Below, piece by piece: positions 7,876 to 15,980 of a stretch of 64,000 nucleotides of DNA. Source of the stretch: Roseateles noduli (lineage in GTDB: Bacteria; Pseudomonadota; Gammaproteobacteria; Burkholderiales; Burkholderiaceae_C); assembly GCA_002205125.1 (NCBI GenBank), contig NIOE01000003.1:310001-374000 (forward strand), in the 5' to 3' direction. The notes below the pieces were generated by a model. That model was not told where the DNA came from. It made no database searches and saw nothing but the letters and a program-made list of their open reading frames with translations. A program made the position numbers and the translations under genes. Every line of letters begins with the position of its first letter. Position 1 is the stretch's first letter.

Positions 7876-9288
7876 TCAGTGGTTGTCGTGCCCGCCGCTG
7901 GGCTTGCGCACGCGCATTTCGACGTTGCTCGCCGGTTTGCGCGCCAGTGGCATGGACTGGCCGCCAGCGCTGAACGATCGCGCCGGCTCGGGCAGTGCAC
8001 CGGTGAACTCGTACGCCACCTCGCCCTTGGGATGCTGGTACCAGCCCGGATCCTTGAAGTCGCCACGCTTTTGGTCGGCGCGCACCTTCAGCACGGTGAA
8101 CATGCCGCCCATTTCCACGGGGCCGAACGGGCCTTGCCCAGTCATCATGGGCAGCGTGTTGTCGGGAATCGGCATCTCCATTTCCGCCATGTCGGCCATC
8201 CCTCGCTCGCCCATGGCCATGTAGTCAGGGATGAGGTTGTTGACCTGCTTGACGATGCCGGTGTGGTCGACGCCGATCATGTTGGGCAGACCGTGGCCCA
8301 TGGCATTCATCGTGTGGTGACTCTTGTGGCAATGGAACGCCCAGTCGCCCGGTTCGTTAGCGACGAACTCGATAGCACGCATCTGACCGACAGCCACATC
8401 CGTGGTCACCTCTTCCCAGCGGGCACTTTCTCGAGTCCAGCCGCCGTCGGTCCCCGCGACCACGAATTCATGTCCGTGCAGGTGGATGGGATGGTTGGTC
8501 ATCGTGAGGTTGCCCACGCGGATGCGCACGCGCTCACCTTGGCGTGCCACCATCGGGTCGATTCCCGGGAAGACGCGCGAGTTGAAGGTCCACAGATTGA
8601 AGTCGGTCATCTCGCTCACCCGCGGGGTGTAGCTGCCCGGCTCGATGTCGAAGGCCGTCAAGATGAAGCCGTAGTCGCGATCGACCGGCATGAACTTCGG
8701 CTCTTTTGGATGCACGATGAACATGCCGTACATCCCCATGGCCATCTGCACCATTTCGTCAGCATGCGGGTGGTACATGAAGGTGCCGCTTCGCCGCACG
8801 ACGAACTCGTACACGAAAGTCTTGCCCGGCTGAATGTGCGGCTGCGTGAGTCCGCCCACGCCGTCCATGCCGTTAGGAAGCCGCACGCCATGCCAGTGGA
8901 TCGTCGTGTGCTCGGGCAACTTGTTGGTCACAAACAAGCGAACTCTGTCGCCTTCCACGAGCTCGATGGTCGGACCCGGCGAGCTACCGTTATAGCCCCA
9001 GAGGTGAGCCTTCATTCCCGGGGCGAACTCTCGCACCACAGGCTCGGCCACGAGATGGAACTCCTTGACGCCGTTGTTCATGCGCCAGGGCAAGCTCCAG
9101 CCGTTGAGCGTCACCATCGGGTTGTAGGGACGGCCCGTTGTGGGATGCAGCGGTGCGGCGGACAAGGGGTTGGATTGATAGACCGGCTCGGGCAAGGCGG
9201 CCATCGCCACTTTGCTCACGGTCGAGGCCGCCACGGCGGCGCCCGCGGCTGCGGTTCCCGCCAGGAATCGGCGTCGGCTGTTTGTCAT
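7876..9288 (-). CDS. Tat-exported multicopper oxidase (periplasmic Cu(I) oxidase)
   Basis: This 470-residue enzyme oxidises Cu(I) to the less toxic Cu(II) in the periplasm, coupled to O2 reduction. The Tat signal is SRRRFLAG (residues 4-11). All four copper-binding blocks are present: HWHG (131-134), HPH (173-175), HPIHLHGH (266-273) and HCHKSHHTM (319-327), which holds the type-1 Cys320 and Met327. A Met-rich loop follows (AMGERGMADMAEMEMP), as in CueO/CopA oxidases that bind substrate copper. At 470 residues it is shorter than PcoA/CopA (about 600), so I do not give it that symbol. It lies between a TolC-type gene and the cupredoxin gene in one leftward operon. Confidence 0.93.
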   Translation of the reverse strand: MTNSRRRFLAGTAAAGAAVAASTVSKVAMAALPEPVYQSNPLSAAPLHPTTGRPYNPMVTLNGWSLPWRMNNGVKEFHLVAEPVVREFAPGMKAHLWGYNGSSPGPTIELVEGDRVRLFVTNKLPEHTTIHWHGVRLPNGMDGVGGLTQPHIQPGKTFVYEFVVRRSGTFMYHPHADEMVQMAMGMYGMFIVHPKEPKFMPVDRDYGFILTAFDIEPGSYTPRVSEMTDFNLWTFNSRVFPGIDPMVARQGERVRIRVGNLTMTNHPIHLHGHEFVVAGTDGGWTRESARWEEVTTDVAVGQMRAIEFVANEPGDWAFHCHKSHHTMNAMGHGLPNMIGVDHTGIVKQVNNLIPDYMAMGERGMADMAEMEMPIPDNTLPMMTGQGPFGPVEMGGMFTVLKVRADQKRGDFKDPGWYQHPKGEVAYEFTGALPEPARSFSAGGQSMPLARKPASNVEMRVRKPSGGHDNH

Positions 9289-9305
9289 GGAACTCTCCGT
9301 CGAAA

Positions 9306-10748
9306 TCAGTGGCCTGCGTCGCCGCCGGTCGGGGCAGCGGAGGGAGATTGGAAGGCGATGGGTCCTGCGGGCTTGCCGATCAAGGTGGCTTGAAGCGCCG
9401 CATCTGCCAACCAGAAGTCGCGCTGCGCTTCCAGTGCTTGGTTGACGCTGGCGACCTGGTCGCGCGCGTCGGCGATGAGTTCGAACACCCCGATCAACAT
9501 GCCGTTGTAGCGAAGCTGGTTCTCTTCCGAGATGGTTTTACGCAGCGGCACCACTTCGTCCATGTAATGCCGGGCAACATCGAATGAGGTTCGATAGGCA
9601 CCGTAGGTTTCGCGAACTTGCGAGGTCGCGTCCACGGCCAGCTGCGCGGTGCGATTAACCGCGGCCATGTAGGTAGCCTGAGAACGCGCACGGACCGCGT
9701 CGCCAAAATCGAACAGCGGAATCGGCAGTTCAAGCTCAAACCCTCTTTGCGGCGGCTCGCCGGTCTCGCTGTTGCGCACTGCTGCGACATGGAGTCCGTT
9801 GATGACGCTGGTCACGCGACTGAGTCCAAGTTCACGGGCCGTCGCTCGAAGATCGGCCTGCGCCATGCGCACGTCGAGTCGCTGCTCGATTGCCTGCTGC
9901 GCGACCTGGGCCTCATCGCGCGGAGTTTTGGGCAGGTCCGGCAGTCGCTCCGGCAGCTTGAGCTGGCGCGCCTGCGCGGCATCCAGCCCCAGAGTGCGCA
10001 CAAGCGCTTCGCGGCTGCTTTGCGCGCTTTGCCGCGCACGGGCCAGTTGAGCCACCGCCTCAGCGGCAAAAGCCTGCTCCCTGGCCCGCTGGAGCTTGCT
10101 GAAGTTGCCCACGGCCTGCATACGTCGAGCGAGTTCCGCGCTTGCGTCGGCCGCCGCCTTGACCTGCTCTGCGTACTGGACCTGCTGCTGTGCGGCAACT
10201 GCGCGGACCCAGTTCTGCCTCGCGTCAGTGGCCGCCTGAACGACGTCGCCGGCGAGTCGCAGTTGGATCTGCTGCTGTTGGAAGCTGGCGATCCGCATGC
10301 GGCTTGGCAGCAGCAAGAGGTCGAATACGGAGATGCCCAGCGACCGACCGATATCGAGGTCTCGATCGGCCCCTTGTCCTCGCACCAGGCGCTCGAAGGT
10401 GAACACCGGGTTGGGAAGCCTGGCACCTTGAGCGGCCGCGGCGGACGCAGCCGCGCTGTCGTAGAGCGTGGCCTGCAGCGCCGGGCTGTAGGCCAGCGCA
10501 AGACGTACTGCGTCGTTGGCGCTGAGGGGCTGGGCCAAGATCGACTGCACGTCCTTGGCGGCCTGCTCGCGGGCCTCAGGTGAGCGCAGCCATTTCACTT
10601 CGGCGCCGAGTCGGCTTTGGGCGAGGAGCTGCACGTCATTGAAGTTGCTGTCGATGGCGGTGCTGGCGCAACCGGCCAGCAACGTTGCCGCTAGCGGAAC
10701 GACCACCCAGGTAATGCGCCGCGGGACGCGGCTGTGCCGGCTATTCAT
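9306..10748 (-). CDS. TolC-family outer membrane lipoprotein of the copper operon
   Basis: This 480-residue protein has a lipobox LLAGC at the end of its signal peptide. It carries two outer-membrane-efflux repeats with long helices, for example SPALQATLYDSAAASAAAAQ and QVRETYGAYRTSFDVARHY. GARLPNPVFTFE is the conserved strand entry. No adjacent RND or membrane-fusion genes exist, so it may partner a pump elsewhere or serve, with the multicopper oxidase, in the role PcoB/CopB plays in other operons. It is 17 bp from both neighbours, which supports co-transcription. The family is sure; the partner is unknown. Confidence 0.85.
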   Translation of the reverse strand: MNSRHSRVPRRITWVVVPLAATLLAGCASTAIDSNFNDVQLLAQSRLGAEVKWLRSPEAREQAAKDVQSILAQPLSANDAVRLALAYSPALQATLYDSAAASAAAAQGARLPNPVFTFERLVRGQGADRDLDIGRSLGISVFDLLLLPSRMRIASFQQQQIQLRLAGDVVQAATDARQNWVRAVAAQQQVQYAEQVKAAADASAELARRMQAVGNFSKLQRAREQAFAAEAVAQLARARQSAQSSREALVRTLGLDAAQARQLKLPERLPDLPKTPRDEAQVAQQAIEQRLDVRMAQADLRATARELGLSRVTSVINGLHVAAVRNSETGEPPQRGFELELPIPLFDFGDAVRARSQATYMAAVNRTAQLAVDATSQVRETYGAYRTSFDVARHYMDEVVPLRKTISEENQLRYNGMLIGVFELIADARDQVASVNQALEAQRDFWLADAALQATLIGKPAGPIAFQSPSAAPTGGDAGH

Positions 10749-10765
10749 GCACGGTCTCCAGTAGT

Positions 10766-11326
10766 TCAGTGATGTTGGGGATGGCTGCCCCCGGCCGTGC
10801 TTGCAGGCGCGGCGGCTGGCTGCGCTGCCTTGGCGGGTGCGCGACCCGCAGCGTTGACTGGCGGTTTGACCATCTCGGTCTGCTGCGAGGGATTTGGCGC
10901 CGTGGCAGTGTTCGGACGCGGCGAGTTCGCACTCGGCTGCTCCGGCTTCGCTTCATGACCGGCATGCCCTTGAGGCTCGGGAGCCTGCTGCTCCGTCCCG
11001 CCCGAGGCCTCCTTGGCGTAGGTGCGCCAGCCCCCGATCTGGCCCACCCGGTCGTTGGCGGCCTTCCAGGACTGAATCGGCTCGTCGGCGAACCGGCGGT
11101 AGCTCTCGAAGGTTGGGAGGTGGCGTAGGTCGTTTGCGGCTTTGCCTGCCGCCGCTTCTCCAGTGCCGGCGCCTTGGCCAGTTGCTAATGCCGGCGCCAC
11201 GGCCTGCGACTTGGGACTCGATCGGGCGGGCTCTGTATTGGGTACGGTGCCGTGGCCCGGATGTTGGGCGAATGCGGGCGTCGCAAGGGCCAGTGCCCAC
11301 GCGCCAAGGGTAGTTCGGGAAAACAT
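10766..11326 (-). CDS. Secreted Pro/Ala/His-rich protein of the copper operon, unknown family
   Basis: This 186-residue protein has a signal peptide (LGAWALALATPAFAQ) followed at once by HPGHG. A central conserved-looking segment (LRHLPTFESYRRFADEPIQSW, then ANDRVGQIGGWRTYAKEA) is flanked by low-complexity Ala/Pro/Gln sequence, and the protein ends SHPQHH. Similar small proteins sit just upstream of tolC-like genes in Burkholderiales copper operons, but I know no function. The start at 11326 has GAGGAACGAC before the ATG. It is 17 bp upstream of the TolC-type gene. The terminal His motifs suggest metal binding. Confidence 0.75.
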   Translation of the reverse strand: MFSRTTLGAWALALATPAFAQHPGHGTVPNTEPARSSPKSQAVAPALATGQGAGTGEAAAGKAANDLRHLPTFESYRRFADEPIQSWKAANDRVGQIGGWRTYAKEASGGTEQQAPEPQGHAGHEAKPEQPSANSPRPNTATAPNPSQQTEMVKPPVNAAGRAPAKAAQPAAAPASTAGGSHPQHH

Positions 11327-11471
11327 GTCGTTCCTCGTGAACGCTGTCCTGGGGTAGGACAGACTCGCCACGCCTCGAACAGGTCCGAAGGCATAGCAGC
11401 TCAGCTCGCCGCGTTCAACCGGGGTCCGCGCTCAAGACGAGCGGACCCGGCGTCGCACACGGCGAACGTCG

Positions 11472-11948
11472 TCAGAGGAAGGAGGTTCGTGGGGGCCGCT
11501 CAGGGCCGCTTGTCGTGAACTCCGCGTCAGGAGAGACCGACGCGCAGTAGCGATCCTTTTCGGTCGCGACGTGGATCACGGTTGCGGCGCGCGACGGCAG
11601 CGCGGCAGCGCCACAGCAGGACGCGCAGACGTTGCATTTGGCCGAGGCCTTGGCTGCCCCGGCCTGCTTCAGGTCCCCGTGCGAAAGCCCGTGGTTGTGC
11701 GCGGCGCTGGAATCAACCCCGTGAACTCCTGGCTGCGCATGACCGTAACCGTCTTGCAAGTGCTCATCCAGGACGTCCAAAGGGGCGGAATGGTCATGAT
11801 GGTCGTGGCCCGCGTGCTTCTCGACGAGCGCGGTGTCAACTTGATGGTGTTCCATTCCGCAGCAGCGCATGGCCGCAGCCACCGCACCCTGCAAGGGGAT
11901 GGCGACGGCAAGCAAGCAAACGAAGACGGTTCGGACCAACAGGGTCAT
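11472..11948 (-). CDS. His/Cys-rich exported protein, CopL/DUF2946-like
   Basis: This 158-residue protein starts at ATG 11948, with a hydrophobic leader (LLVRTVFVCLLAVAIPLQ). Its motifs are MRCCGMEHHQ, HAGHDHHDHS, a His-spaced centre, and CNVCASCCGAA near the C-terminus. The layout resembles CopL or DUF2946 proteins, small exported metal-responsive proteins found at the head of copper or zinc operons. An in-frame ATG 15 codons upstream is possible but lacks a signal-like start. There is a 145-bp gap before the next operon gene. Copper binding is inferred from residue content. Confidence 0.7.
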   Translation of the reverse strand: MTLLVRTVFVCLLAVAIPLQGAVAAAMRCCGMEHHQVDTALVEKHAGHDHHDHSAPLDVLDEHLQDGYGHAQPGVHGVDSSAAHNHGLSHGDLKQAGAAKASAKCNVCASCCGAAALPSRAATVIHVATEKDRYCASVSPDAEFTTSGPERPPRTSFL

Positions 11949-12064
11949 GGCGTCAGTGTAGGGGCGCAAAGGCCAGTTGTGAAAGTGGGGCAATCGGTGA
12001 ACCGGGAGGTTCTACAAAGCGGTGTAGCGCTCGGGATCGGTGCGGCAAAACCCAGGGAAACCAC

Positions 12065-12397
12065 TCACTTTTGCAGCTCCGTGATCTGGATCGTTCCATC
12101 CACTTTGTCGGCCTTGAATCTGATCTGGTCGCCGACCAGGAGCTGCGCCAGGACCGACGCGTCAGCCCGAAAAACCATCGTCATGCCCGGCATGCCAAGG
12201 TTCTCGATGGGGCCATGCTTGAGCGTCAACTTGCCTTGGCCAGCATCGATCCTTTTGACCTCGCCCGGGGTGAAGCTGCTGCTTGACGATGCCTTGGTCG
12301 CAGTGCCGCTGACCTCGTTGGCCGCCACCGCGACCCACGGTGCGACAGACGCGACGCCGGCCAAGGCGATCGAGACCACAAGGGTGCGCAGACTCAT
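12065..12397 (-). CDS. cusF: CusF-like periplasmic copper-binding protein (copy 2)
   Basis: This 110-residue protein starts at ATG 12397, with CAGGAG upstream. The signal peptide is followed by a Ser-rich linker and the CusF fold: GEVKRIDAGQGKLTLKHGPI and LGMPGMTMVFRA. The Met ligand motif MPGMTM is intact. It differs enough from copy 1 to be an old duplication rather than a recent one. It is the first gene of the leftward copper operon and is transcribed divergently from copR. The shared 157-bp intergenic region carries a perfect inverted repeat and a TGAC-N6-GTAAT box. Confidence 0.88.
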   Translation of the reverse strand: MSLRTLVVSIALAGVASVAPWVAVAANEVSGTATKASSSSSFTPGEVKRIDAGQGKLTLKHGPIENLGMPGMTMVFRADASVLAQLLVGDQIRFKADKVDGTIQITELQK

Positions 12398-12465
12398 GAC
12401 GTAGCTCCTGAAGGAAGAGCTACCTGCAGGGCGTTCGCAAGTAGCTTGGGCGCGACTGTACAAAC

Positions 12466-12490
12466 CCTGTCCCCACGGCGCGGGGACAGG
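12466..12490. promoter_or_regulatory. Perfect inverted repeat CCTGTCCCC-N7-GGGGACAGG between cusF copy 2 and copR
   Basis: Two 9-bp arms are separated by ACGGCGC. The site lies between two divergent genes, where a terminator makes no sense, so it is most simply an operator. It directly abuts the TGAC-N6-GTAAT box. Confidence 0.5.
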
Positions 12491-12493
12491 AAC

Positions 12494-12510
12494 ATGACAG
12501 ACCGGTAATG
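12494..12510 (+). promoter_or_regulatory. Candidate response-regulator box ATGAC-N6-GTAATG upstream of copR
   Basis: The sequence resembles cop-box/CinR-type sites (TGACA...TGTAAT) bound by copper response regulators in pseudomonads. It lies 45 bp before copR and 97 bp before cusF copy 2. Near-identical sites recur at five other promoters of this window. Confidence 0.5.
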
Positions 12511-12554
12511 TGGCTGTCCTCCTGCGGAAGGCCGTCCTGCGTCACACTTTGGTC

Positions 12555-13235
12555 ATGAGAATCTTAGTGATCGAGGACGAGGCCCGCTTGGCCAGCTACC
12601 TCAAAAAGGGCCTCACGGAAAGCGGCTATGTGGTGGATTTGGCCGGCGACGGGATTGATGGGCAGCATTTGTCCGTCGAAGGTCAGTACGACCTCGTCGT
12701 ACTTGATGTGATGCTGCCTGGCATTGACGGGTTCGAGGTCCTGCGCCGGCTAAGGGAGCACAAGTCCACGCCGGTGCTGATGCTCACAGCGCGCGACAAG
12801 GTGGAAGACCGCGTGCATGGTCTCAAGGTTGGCGCGGACGATTACCTGATCAAGCCCTTCGCCTTCACTGAGCTTCTCGCTCGCATCGAAGCGCTTCTTC
12901 GCCGCGGCGCCACGCATGCCTCCCAACCCTTGACCTCGCTGCGCTTGGGGGACCTAGAGGTCGATCTGTCCCGACGCAAGGTGACGCGGGCGGGCAAGCG
13001 TCTGGATCTTTCGCCCAAGGAGTTCACCCTGTTGTCCGTCATGCTGCGGCGCCACGGCGAAGTCCTTTCCCGAACGGTGCTCGCAGAGCAGGTCTGGGAT
13101 CTGAATTTCGATAGCGAGACCAACGCGATTGATGTCGCGGTACGTCGGTTGCGGGTGAAACTTGATGAGGGTTTCGACAAGCCCTTGCTGCACACGGTCC
13201 GCGGAATGGGGTATGTGCTGGAGGATCGCGGTTGA
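12555..13235 (+). CDS. copR: OmpR-family copper response regulator CopR/CusR
   Basis: This 226-residue protein has a receiver domain with the acidic pocket (EDE, residues 7-9), phospho-acceptor Asp51 in VVLDVMLPG, and Lys in LIKPFAF. It is followed by a winged-helix DNA-binding domain (LSPKEFTLLSVMLRRHG, then VAVRRLRVKLDEGF). Heavy-metal response regulators share VRGMGYVLE at the end, seen here. The start at 12555 is the conserved MRILVIEDE; a longer frame exists upstream. The stop overlaps a TTG start of the kinase gene. It is divergent from the copper operon, which it most likely activates. Confidence 0.92.
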   Translation: MRILVIEDEARLASYLKKGLTESGYVVDLAGDGIDGQHLSVEGQYDLVVLDVMLPGIDGFEVLRRLREHKSTPVLMLTARDKVEDRVHGLKVGADDYLIKPFAFTELLARIEALLRRGATHASQPLTSLRLGDLEVDLSRRKVTRAGKRLDLSPKEFTLLSVMLRRHGEVLSRTVLAEQVWDLNFDSETNAIDVAVRRLRVKLDEGFDKPLLHTVRGMGYVLEDRG

Positions 13236-14653
13236 GGCGAGACCATCTCTCACTGCTCGCCCCCTCGTGGCCGCGAAGTCCCTTGCGGTCGATGGCTCAG
13301 CGGCTGACGCTTGCAATGACTTTGCTGGCCGTTGCCGTTTTCGTCGCAGTCGCACTCCTTCTTCACAGCGGTCTCAAGCGCGAGATCGAGCGGGCCCGGG
13401 AGCATGACCTTGAGGGCAAGATCGACGTGGTCGAGCATCTGTTGGAGGAAGTGCGCAGTCCCGCAGATGTGCCGGCGCTGACGCATCACCTCAACGACGT
13501 ATTGATCGGGCATGGACAGATGCGCATCTGGCTGGTGGGAGAAAACGGCCGCAGCCTCTATGGTGGAAGTCAGCCGCCAGTCCTTGCGAAGACGGCCAAT
13601 CAGCTCGAGGTCGTTCGGGAGGACGGGCTTGTGATGCAGGCGCGGCAAGTTTCCATCCCGGCCCACCCGGTACTTGGACATCAGGCGTTGATCGTCGCGA
13701 TTGACGCTCGCGATCAGGAAGCGATGTTGCGTCGCTATGGCAACCGCCTCGCAATTGTGTGTGGTGTGGGCGTTGCGCTGATCGTCTTGATCTCCGCGTG
13801 GGTCGCGCGCAGATCGCTTCGTCCGGTACGTCAGCTTTCAGAGGAGGCGGCGGCGCTCAACCCGCGGTCGCTCTCTTCACGACTATCGCCGGTCAACACT
13901 GCAGAGGTGCAGGAGTTGGTTCACGCGTTCAACAGCGCGCTTGGCCGTGTCGAGGCGGCCTACGGTCAACTGGAAGGCTTCAGCGCAGACGTCGCGCATG
14001 AACTACGCACGCCGCTGGCCACCATGATAAGCAGCACCGAAGTAGCGCTGATTCGAGATCGTCCTGCAGCTGAACTGCGCGAAGTGTTGGGAACGAACCT
14101 GGAAGTTCTGCGGGAACTCTCCAGCCTCGTCAATGACATGTTGTTCCTGTCCAAGGCTGATCAAGGGCAGCTCGCCGATCGCCTCGATCCGCTCGATCTT
14201 CGAGACCAGGCAGAGCACATCGCCGAGTACTTCGAACCCATGCTCGAAGAGCAAGGCGTTCGGTTGCGCATCGAAGGCAATGCCAAGGTCCAGGGCAACG
14301 CCGGTCTGATTCGGCGGGCGCTTGTGAATCTTGTCGGCAACGCGGCCCGGTACACGCCGCGCGGCGAGGCGATCATCATCGAGTTGAAGATGCTTGAATC
14401 AAACGCCGTGCGTGTGTCCGTGCGGAATCCGGGGCCCGCCCTTGCGCCGGAACTGCTGCCGCGACTCTTCGATCGCTTCGTGCGAGGCGATCCCGCGCGT
14501 GAAAAATCGGGCAGCCATCACGGGCTGGGTTTGGCCATCGTCAGGGCCATCGCAGTCATGCATGGCGGGCGCGTTTTCGCCGGATCACAGAATGGCTGGA
14601 CCGCTGTAGGCCTTGAATGGCCAAATCAGCGAGCCTCTGCCCCCAGCGCCTGA
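13232..14653 (+). CDS. copS: Heavy-metal sensor histidine kinase CopS/CusS
   Basis: This 473-residue protein starts at TTG 13232 (TTGA overlap with copR, GAGG seven bases upstream); ATG 13292 is the alternative. Membrane helix 1 is about residues 27-46, then a periplasmic sensor region containing HH and a second helix (about 172-191), HAMP, the phospho-acceptor His256 in SADVAHELRTPLATM, the N-box LVNLVGNAARYTPRGE and the G-box HHGLGLAIVRAI. This is the CusS/CopS layout that senses periplasmic copper and phosphorylates CopR. All catalytic motifs are intact. Confidence 0.92.
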   Translation: MRRDHLSLLAPSWPRSPLRSMAQRLTLAMTLLAVAVFVAVALLLHSGLKREIERAREHDLEGKIDVVEHLLEEVRSPADVPALTHHLNDVLIGHGQMRIWLVGENGRSLYGGSQPPVLAKTANQLEVVREDGLVMQARQVSIPAHPVLGHQALIVAIDARDQEAMLRRYGNRLAIVCGVGVALIVLISAWVARRSLRPVRQLSEEAAALNPRSLSSRLSPVNTAEVQELVHAFNSALGRVEAAYGQLEGFSADVAHELRTPLATMISSTEVALIRDRPAAELREVLGTNLEVLRELSSLVNDMLFLSKADQGQLADRLDPLDLRDQAEHIAEYFEPMLEEQGVRLRIEGNAKVQGNAGLIRRALVNLVGNAARYTPRGEAIIIELKMLESNAVRVSVRNPGPALAPELLPRLFDRFVRGDPAREKSGSHHGLGLAIVRAIAVMHGGRVFAGSQNGWTAVGLEWPNQRASAPSA

Positions 14654-14683
14654 ACCTCTCGGGAGGAGAGCCTACGACGATCA

Positions 14684-15060
14684 TCACGGCGTCGGAGACA
14701 TTAAGTCCTGCCACACCTGGGCTTCTCGGGAAGCGCCCGCTAATCGCTCATCAGATGGTCCATGCTTATCGGCCCCAGCTTTTTCGCTAGCGGCGAGCGC
14801 GCGTTCATTCTTGGATTTCAGCGCATCTTGAGGCGCATCGATGTGGCGAAGCGCTGAGTTCACGTCGCGCCACCCTCATGTTTCATATCTTCCTTCAGAT
14901 CCACCCATCGGCGCGCCCCAGCCAGCGGAGCCGCAGCGTAGTCATAGTTGGAGTAGGCGTCGGCCTTAGGAATGCGTTGCAAGAGTGAGGGCTTCGCCTG
15001 GCTGGCCATGTGTTTACGAGAGAGGTTCCCGGGCGATGGGCAAAGCGGCCAAGCAGGGGG
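14684..15060 (-). pseudogene. Decayed tyrosine integrase, C-terminal remnant
   Basis: Read leftward, this stretch matches the C-terminal third of the intact integrase at 49617-50588 (its residues about 226 to 315). HMASQAKPSLLQRIPKADAY aligns with HMASQAVLPLLRRILKDAQ, and WVDLKEDMKHE aligns with GWDLKELMEHV. A frameshift follows, after which GWRDVNSALRHIDAPQDALK matches GWRDVGSAMRYIDVPQDSVK. The catalytic Arg/His region is degraded and the nucleophile Tyr is replaced by His. The N-terminal two-thirds are absent. It fills most of the 490-bp space between copS and arsR and marks an old integration boundary. Confidence 0.8.
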
Positions 15061-15107
15061 CGAGCGGAGTGTAGCGGCCACATTGTTTTTTCTTCAAGCC
15101 CGGGGCC

Positions 15108-15136
15108 TTGCGGGTCATTACAAGTTTTGTTGTAAT
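15108..15136 (+). promoter_or_regulatory. ars promoter with overlapping ArsR operator
   Basis: A perfect 7-bp inverted repeat ATTACAA-N6-TTGTAAT (15117-15136) overlaps a sigma-70-like promoter: TTGCGG at 15108-15113, a 17-bp spacer and TGTAAT at 15131-15136. The predicted transcription start near 15143 would almost coincide with the ATG at 15144. ArsR bound to the repeat would block RNA polymerase. Confidence 0.65.
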
Positions 15137-15143
15137 GATCGCC

Positions 15144-15470
15144 ATGGACAAGACAACAGCCCTTGCTGGCCTCGGCGCGCTGGCGCATCCGATTCGTCTC
15201 GACGCGTTTCGCGCACTGGTCGTCGCGGGAGAGGACGGCCTCACACCGGGCGCCCTCGTCGAGATGCTGGGGGTGGCCTACGCCAAGCTGGGTTTCCATC
15301 TGAAGGACCTCAGCGAAGCAGGACTCGTCACCTCGGAGCAATCGGGCCGGCATGTGATCTATCGCGCGGTGTACCCGCAGATGAACGCGCTCCTGGCCTA
15401 CCTCACCGAGAACTGCTGCCAGGGTGTCGCCTGCGCCGTGGAACCCACATCGACCAACTGCGACTGCTGA
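15144..15470 (+). CDS. arsR: ArsR-family arsenic-responsive repressor
   Basis: This 108-residue winged-helix repressor (LAHPIRLDAFRALV, TPGALVEMLGVAYAKLGFHLKDLSEAGLV) has recognition helix KLGFHLKDL. It lacks the classical ELCVCDL As(III) site. Instead it has a C-terminal cluster NCCQGVAC (Cys91, Cys92, Cys97) and a final CDC, which resembles the C-terminal vicinal Cys site of Acidithiobacillus-type ArsR. The ATG at 15144 is preferred; an ATG at 15135 lies within the operator. It is the first gene of arsR-arsC-arsC-acr3-arsH, and its own operator lies immediately upstream. Confidence 0.92.
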   Translation: MDKTTALAGLGALAHPIRLDAFRALVVAGEDGLTPGALVEMLGVAYAKLGFHLKDLSEAGLVTSEQSGRHVIYRAVYPQMNALLAYLTENCCQGVACAVEPTSTNCDC

Positions 15471-15482
15471 ATGGAAACTGAC

Positions 15483-15977
15483 ATGACATCGACGGTCTAC
15501 AACGTGCTGTTCATCTGCACGGGCAACTCTGCACGGTCCGTCCTCGCCGAGGGCTTGCTCAACCACCTGGGGAACGGCCGCTTCCAGGCGTATTCGGCAG
15601 GCAGCCACCCCAAGGGCGCAGTCCATCCGCTGGCCCTCAAGGAGCTCAGCCAACTGGGCATCCCCACGGACGGGTTCCGTAGCAAGAGCTGGGAGGAGTT
15701 CGCTCAGCCGGGCGCTCCCGAGATGGATTTCGTGTTCACCGTCTGCGACCAGGCCGCTGGCGAGGTTTGCCCGGTGTGGCCCGGCCAGCCGCTGACCGCG
15801 CATTGGGGCATGCCGGACCCTGCGGCTGTCGAGGGCAGCGAAGACACGCAGCAGCAAGCCTTCCGCGCCGCGGCAGTCACGATGAAGCGCCGCCTCGAAC
15901 TGATGATGTCCTTGCCGCTGCAGAGCCTGGACGCCATGGCCATCCACAAGGAAGTCAAAGACATCGGGACCCGCTGA
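15483..15977 (+). CDS. arsC: Arsenate reductase ArsC, LMW-phosphatase-like type (copy 1)
   Basis: This 164-residue enzyme reduces arsenate to arsenite. The catalytic P-loop is CTGNSARS near residue 12. Asp-Pro appears in WGMPDPAAVEG, as in low-molecular-weight phosphatase folds, and the redox Cys candidates lie in FTVCDQAAGEVCPVWPG. An ATG at 15471 directly after the arsR stop would add four residues; 15483 has GGAAA upstream and fits the family length. It is followed after three bases by a second ArsC. Confidence 0.93.
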   Translation: MTSTVYNVLFICTGNSARSVLAEGLLNHLGNGRFQAYSAGSHPKGAVHPLALKELSQLGIPTDGFRSKSWEEFAQPGAPEMDFVFTVCDQAAGEVCPVWPGQPLTAHWGMPDPAAVEGSEDTQQQAFRAAAVTMKRRLELMMSLPLQSLDAMAIHKEVKDIGTR

Positions 15978-15980
15978 GCC

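Noticed and set aside
7879-9393. A 504-codon plus-strand frame opposite the multicopper oxidase
   Set aside because: It is a shadow of the oxidase gene, whose four copper-binding blocks prove the minus frame. The His-rich translation only reflects the reverse complement.
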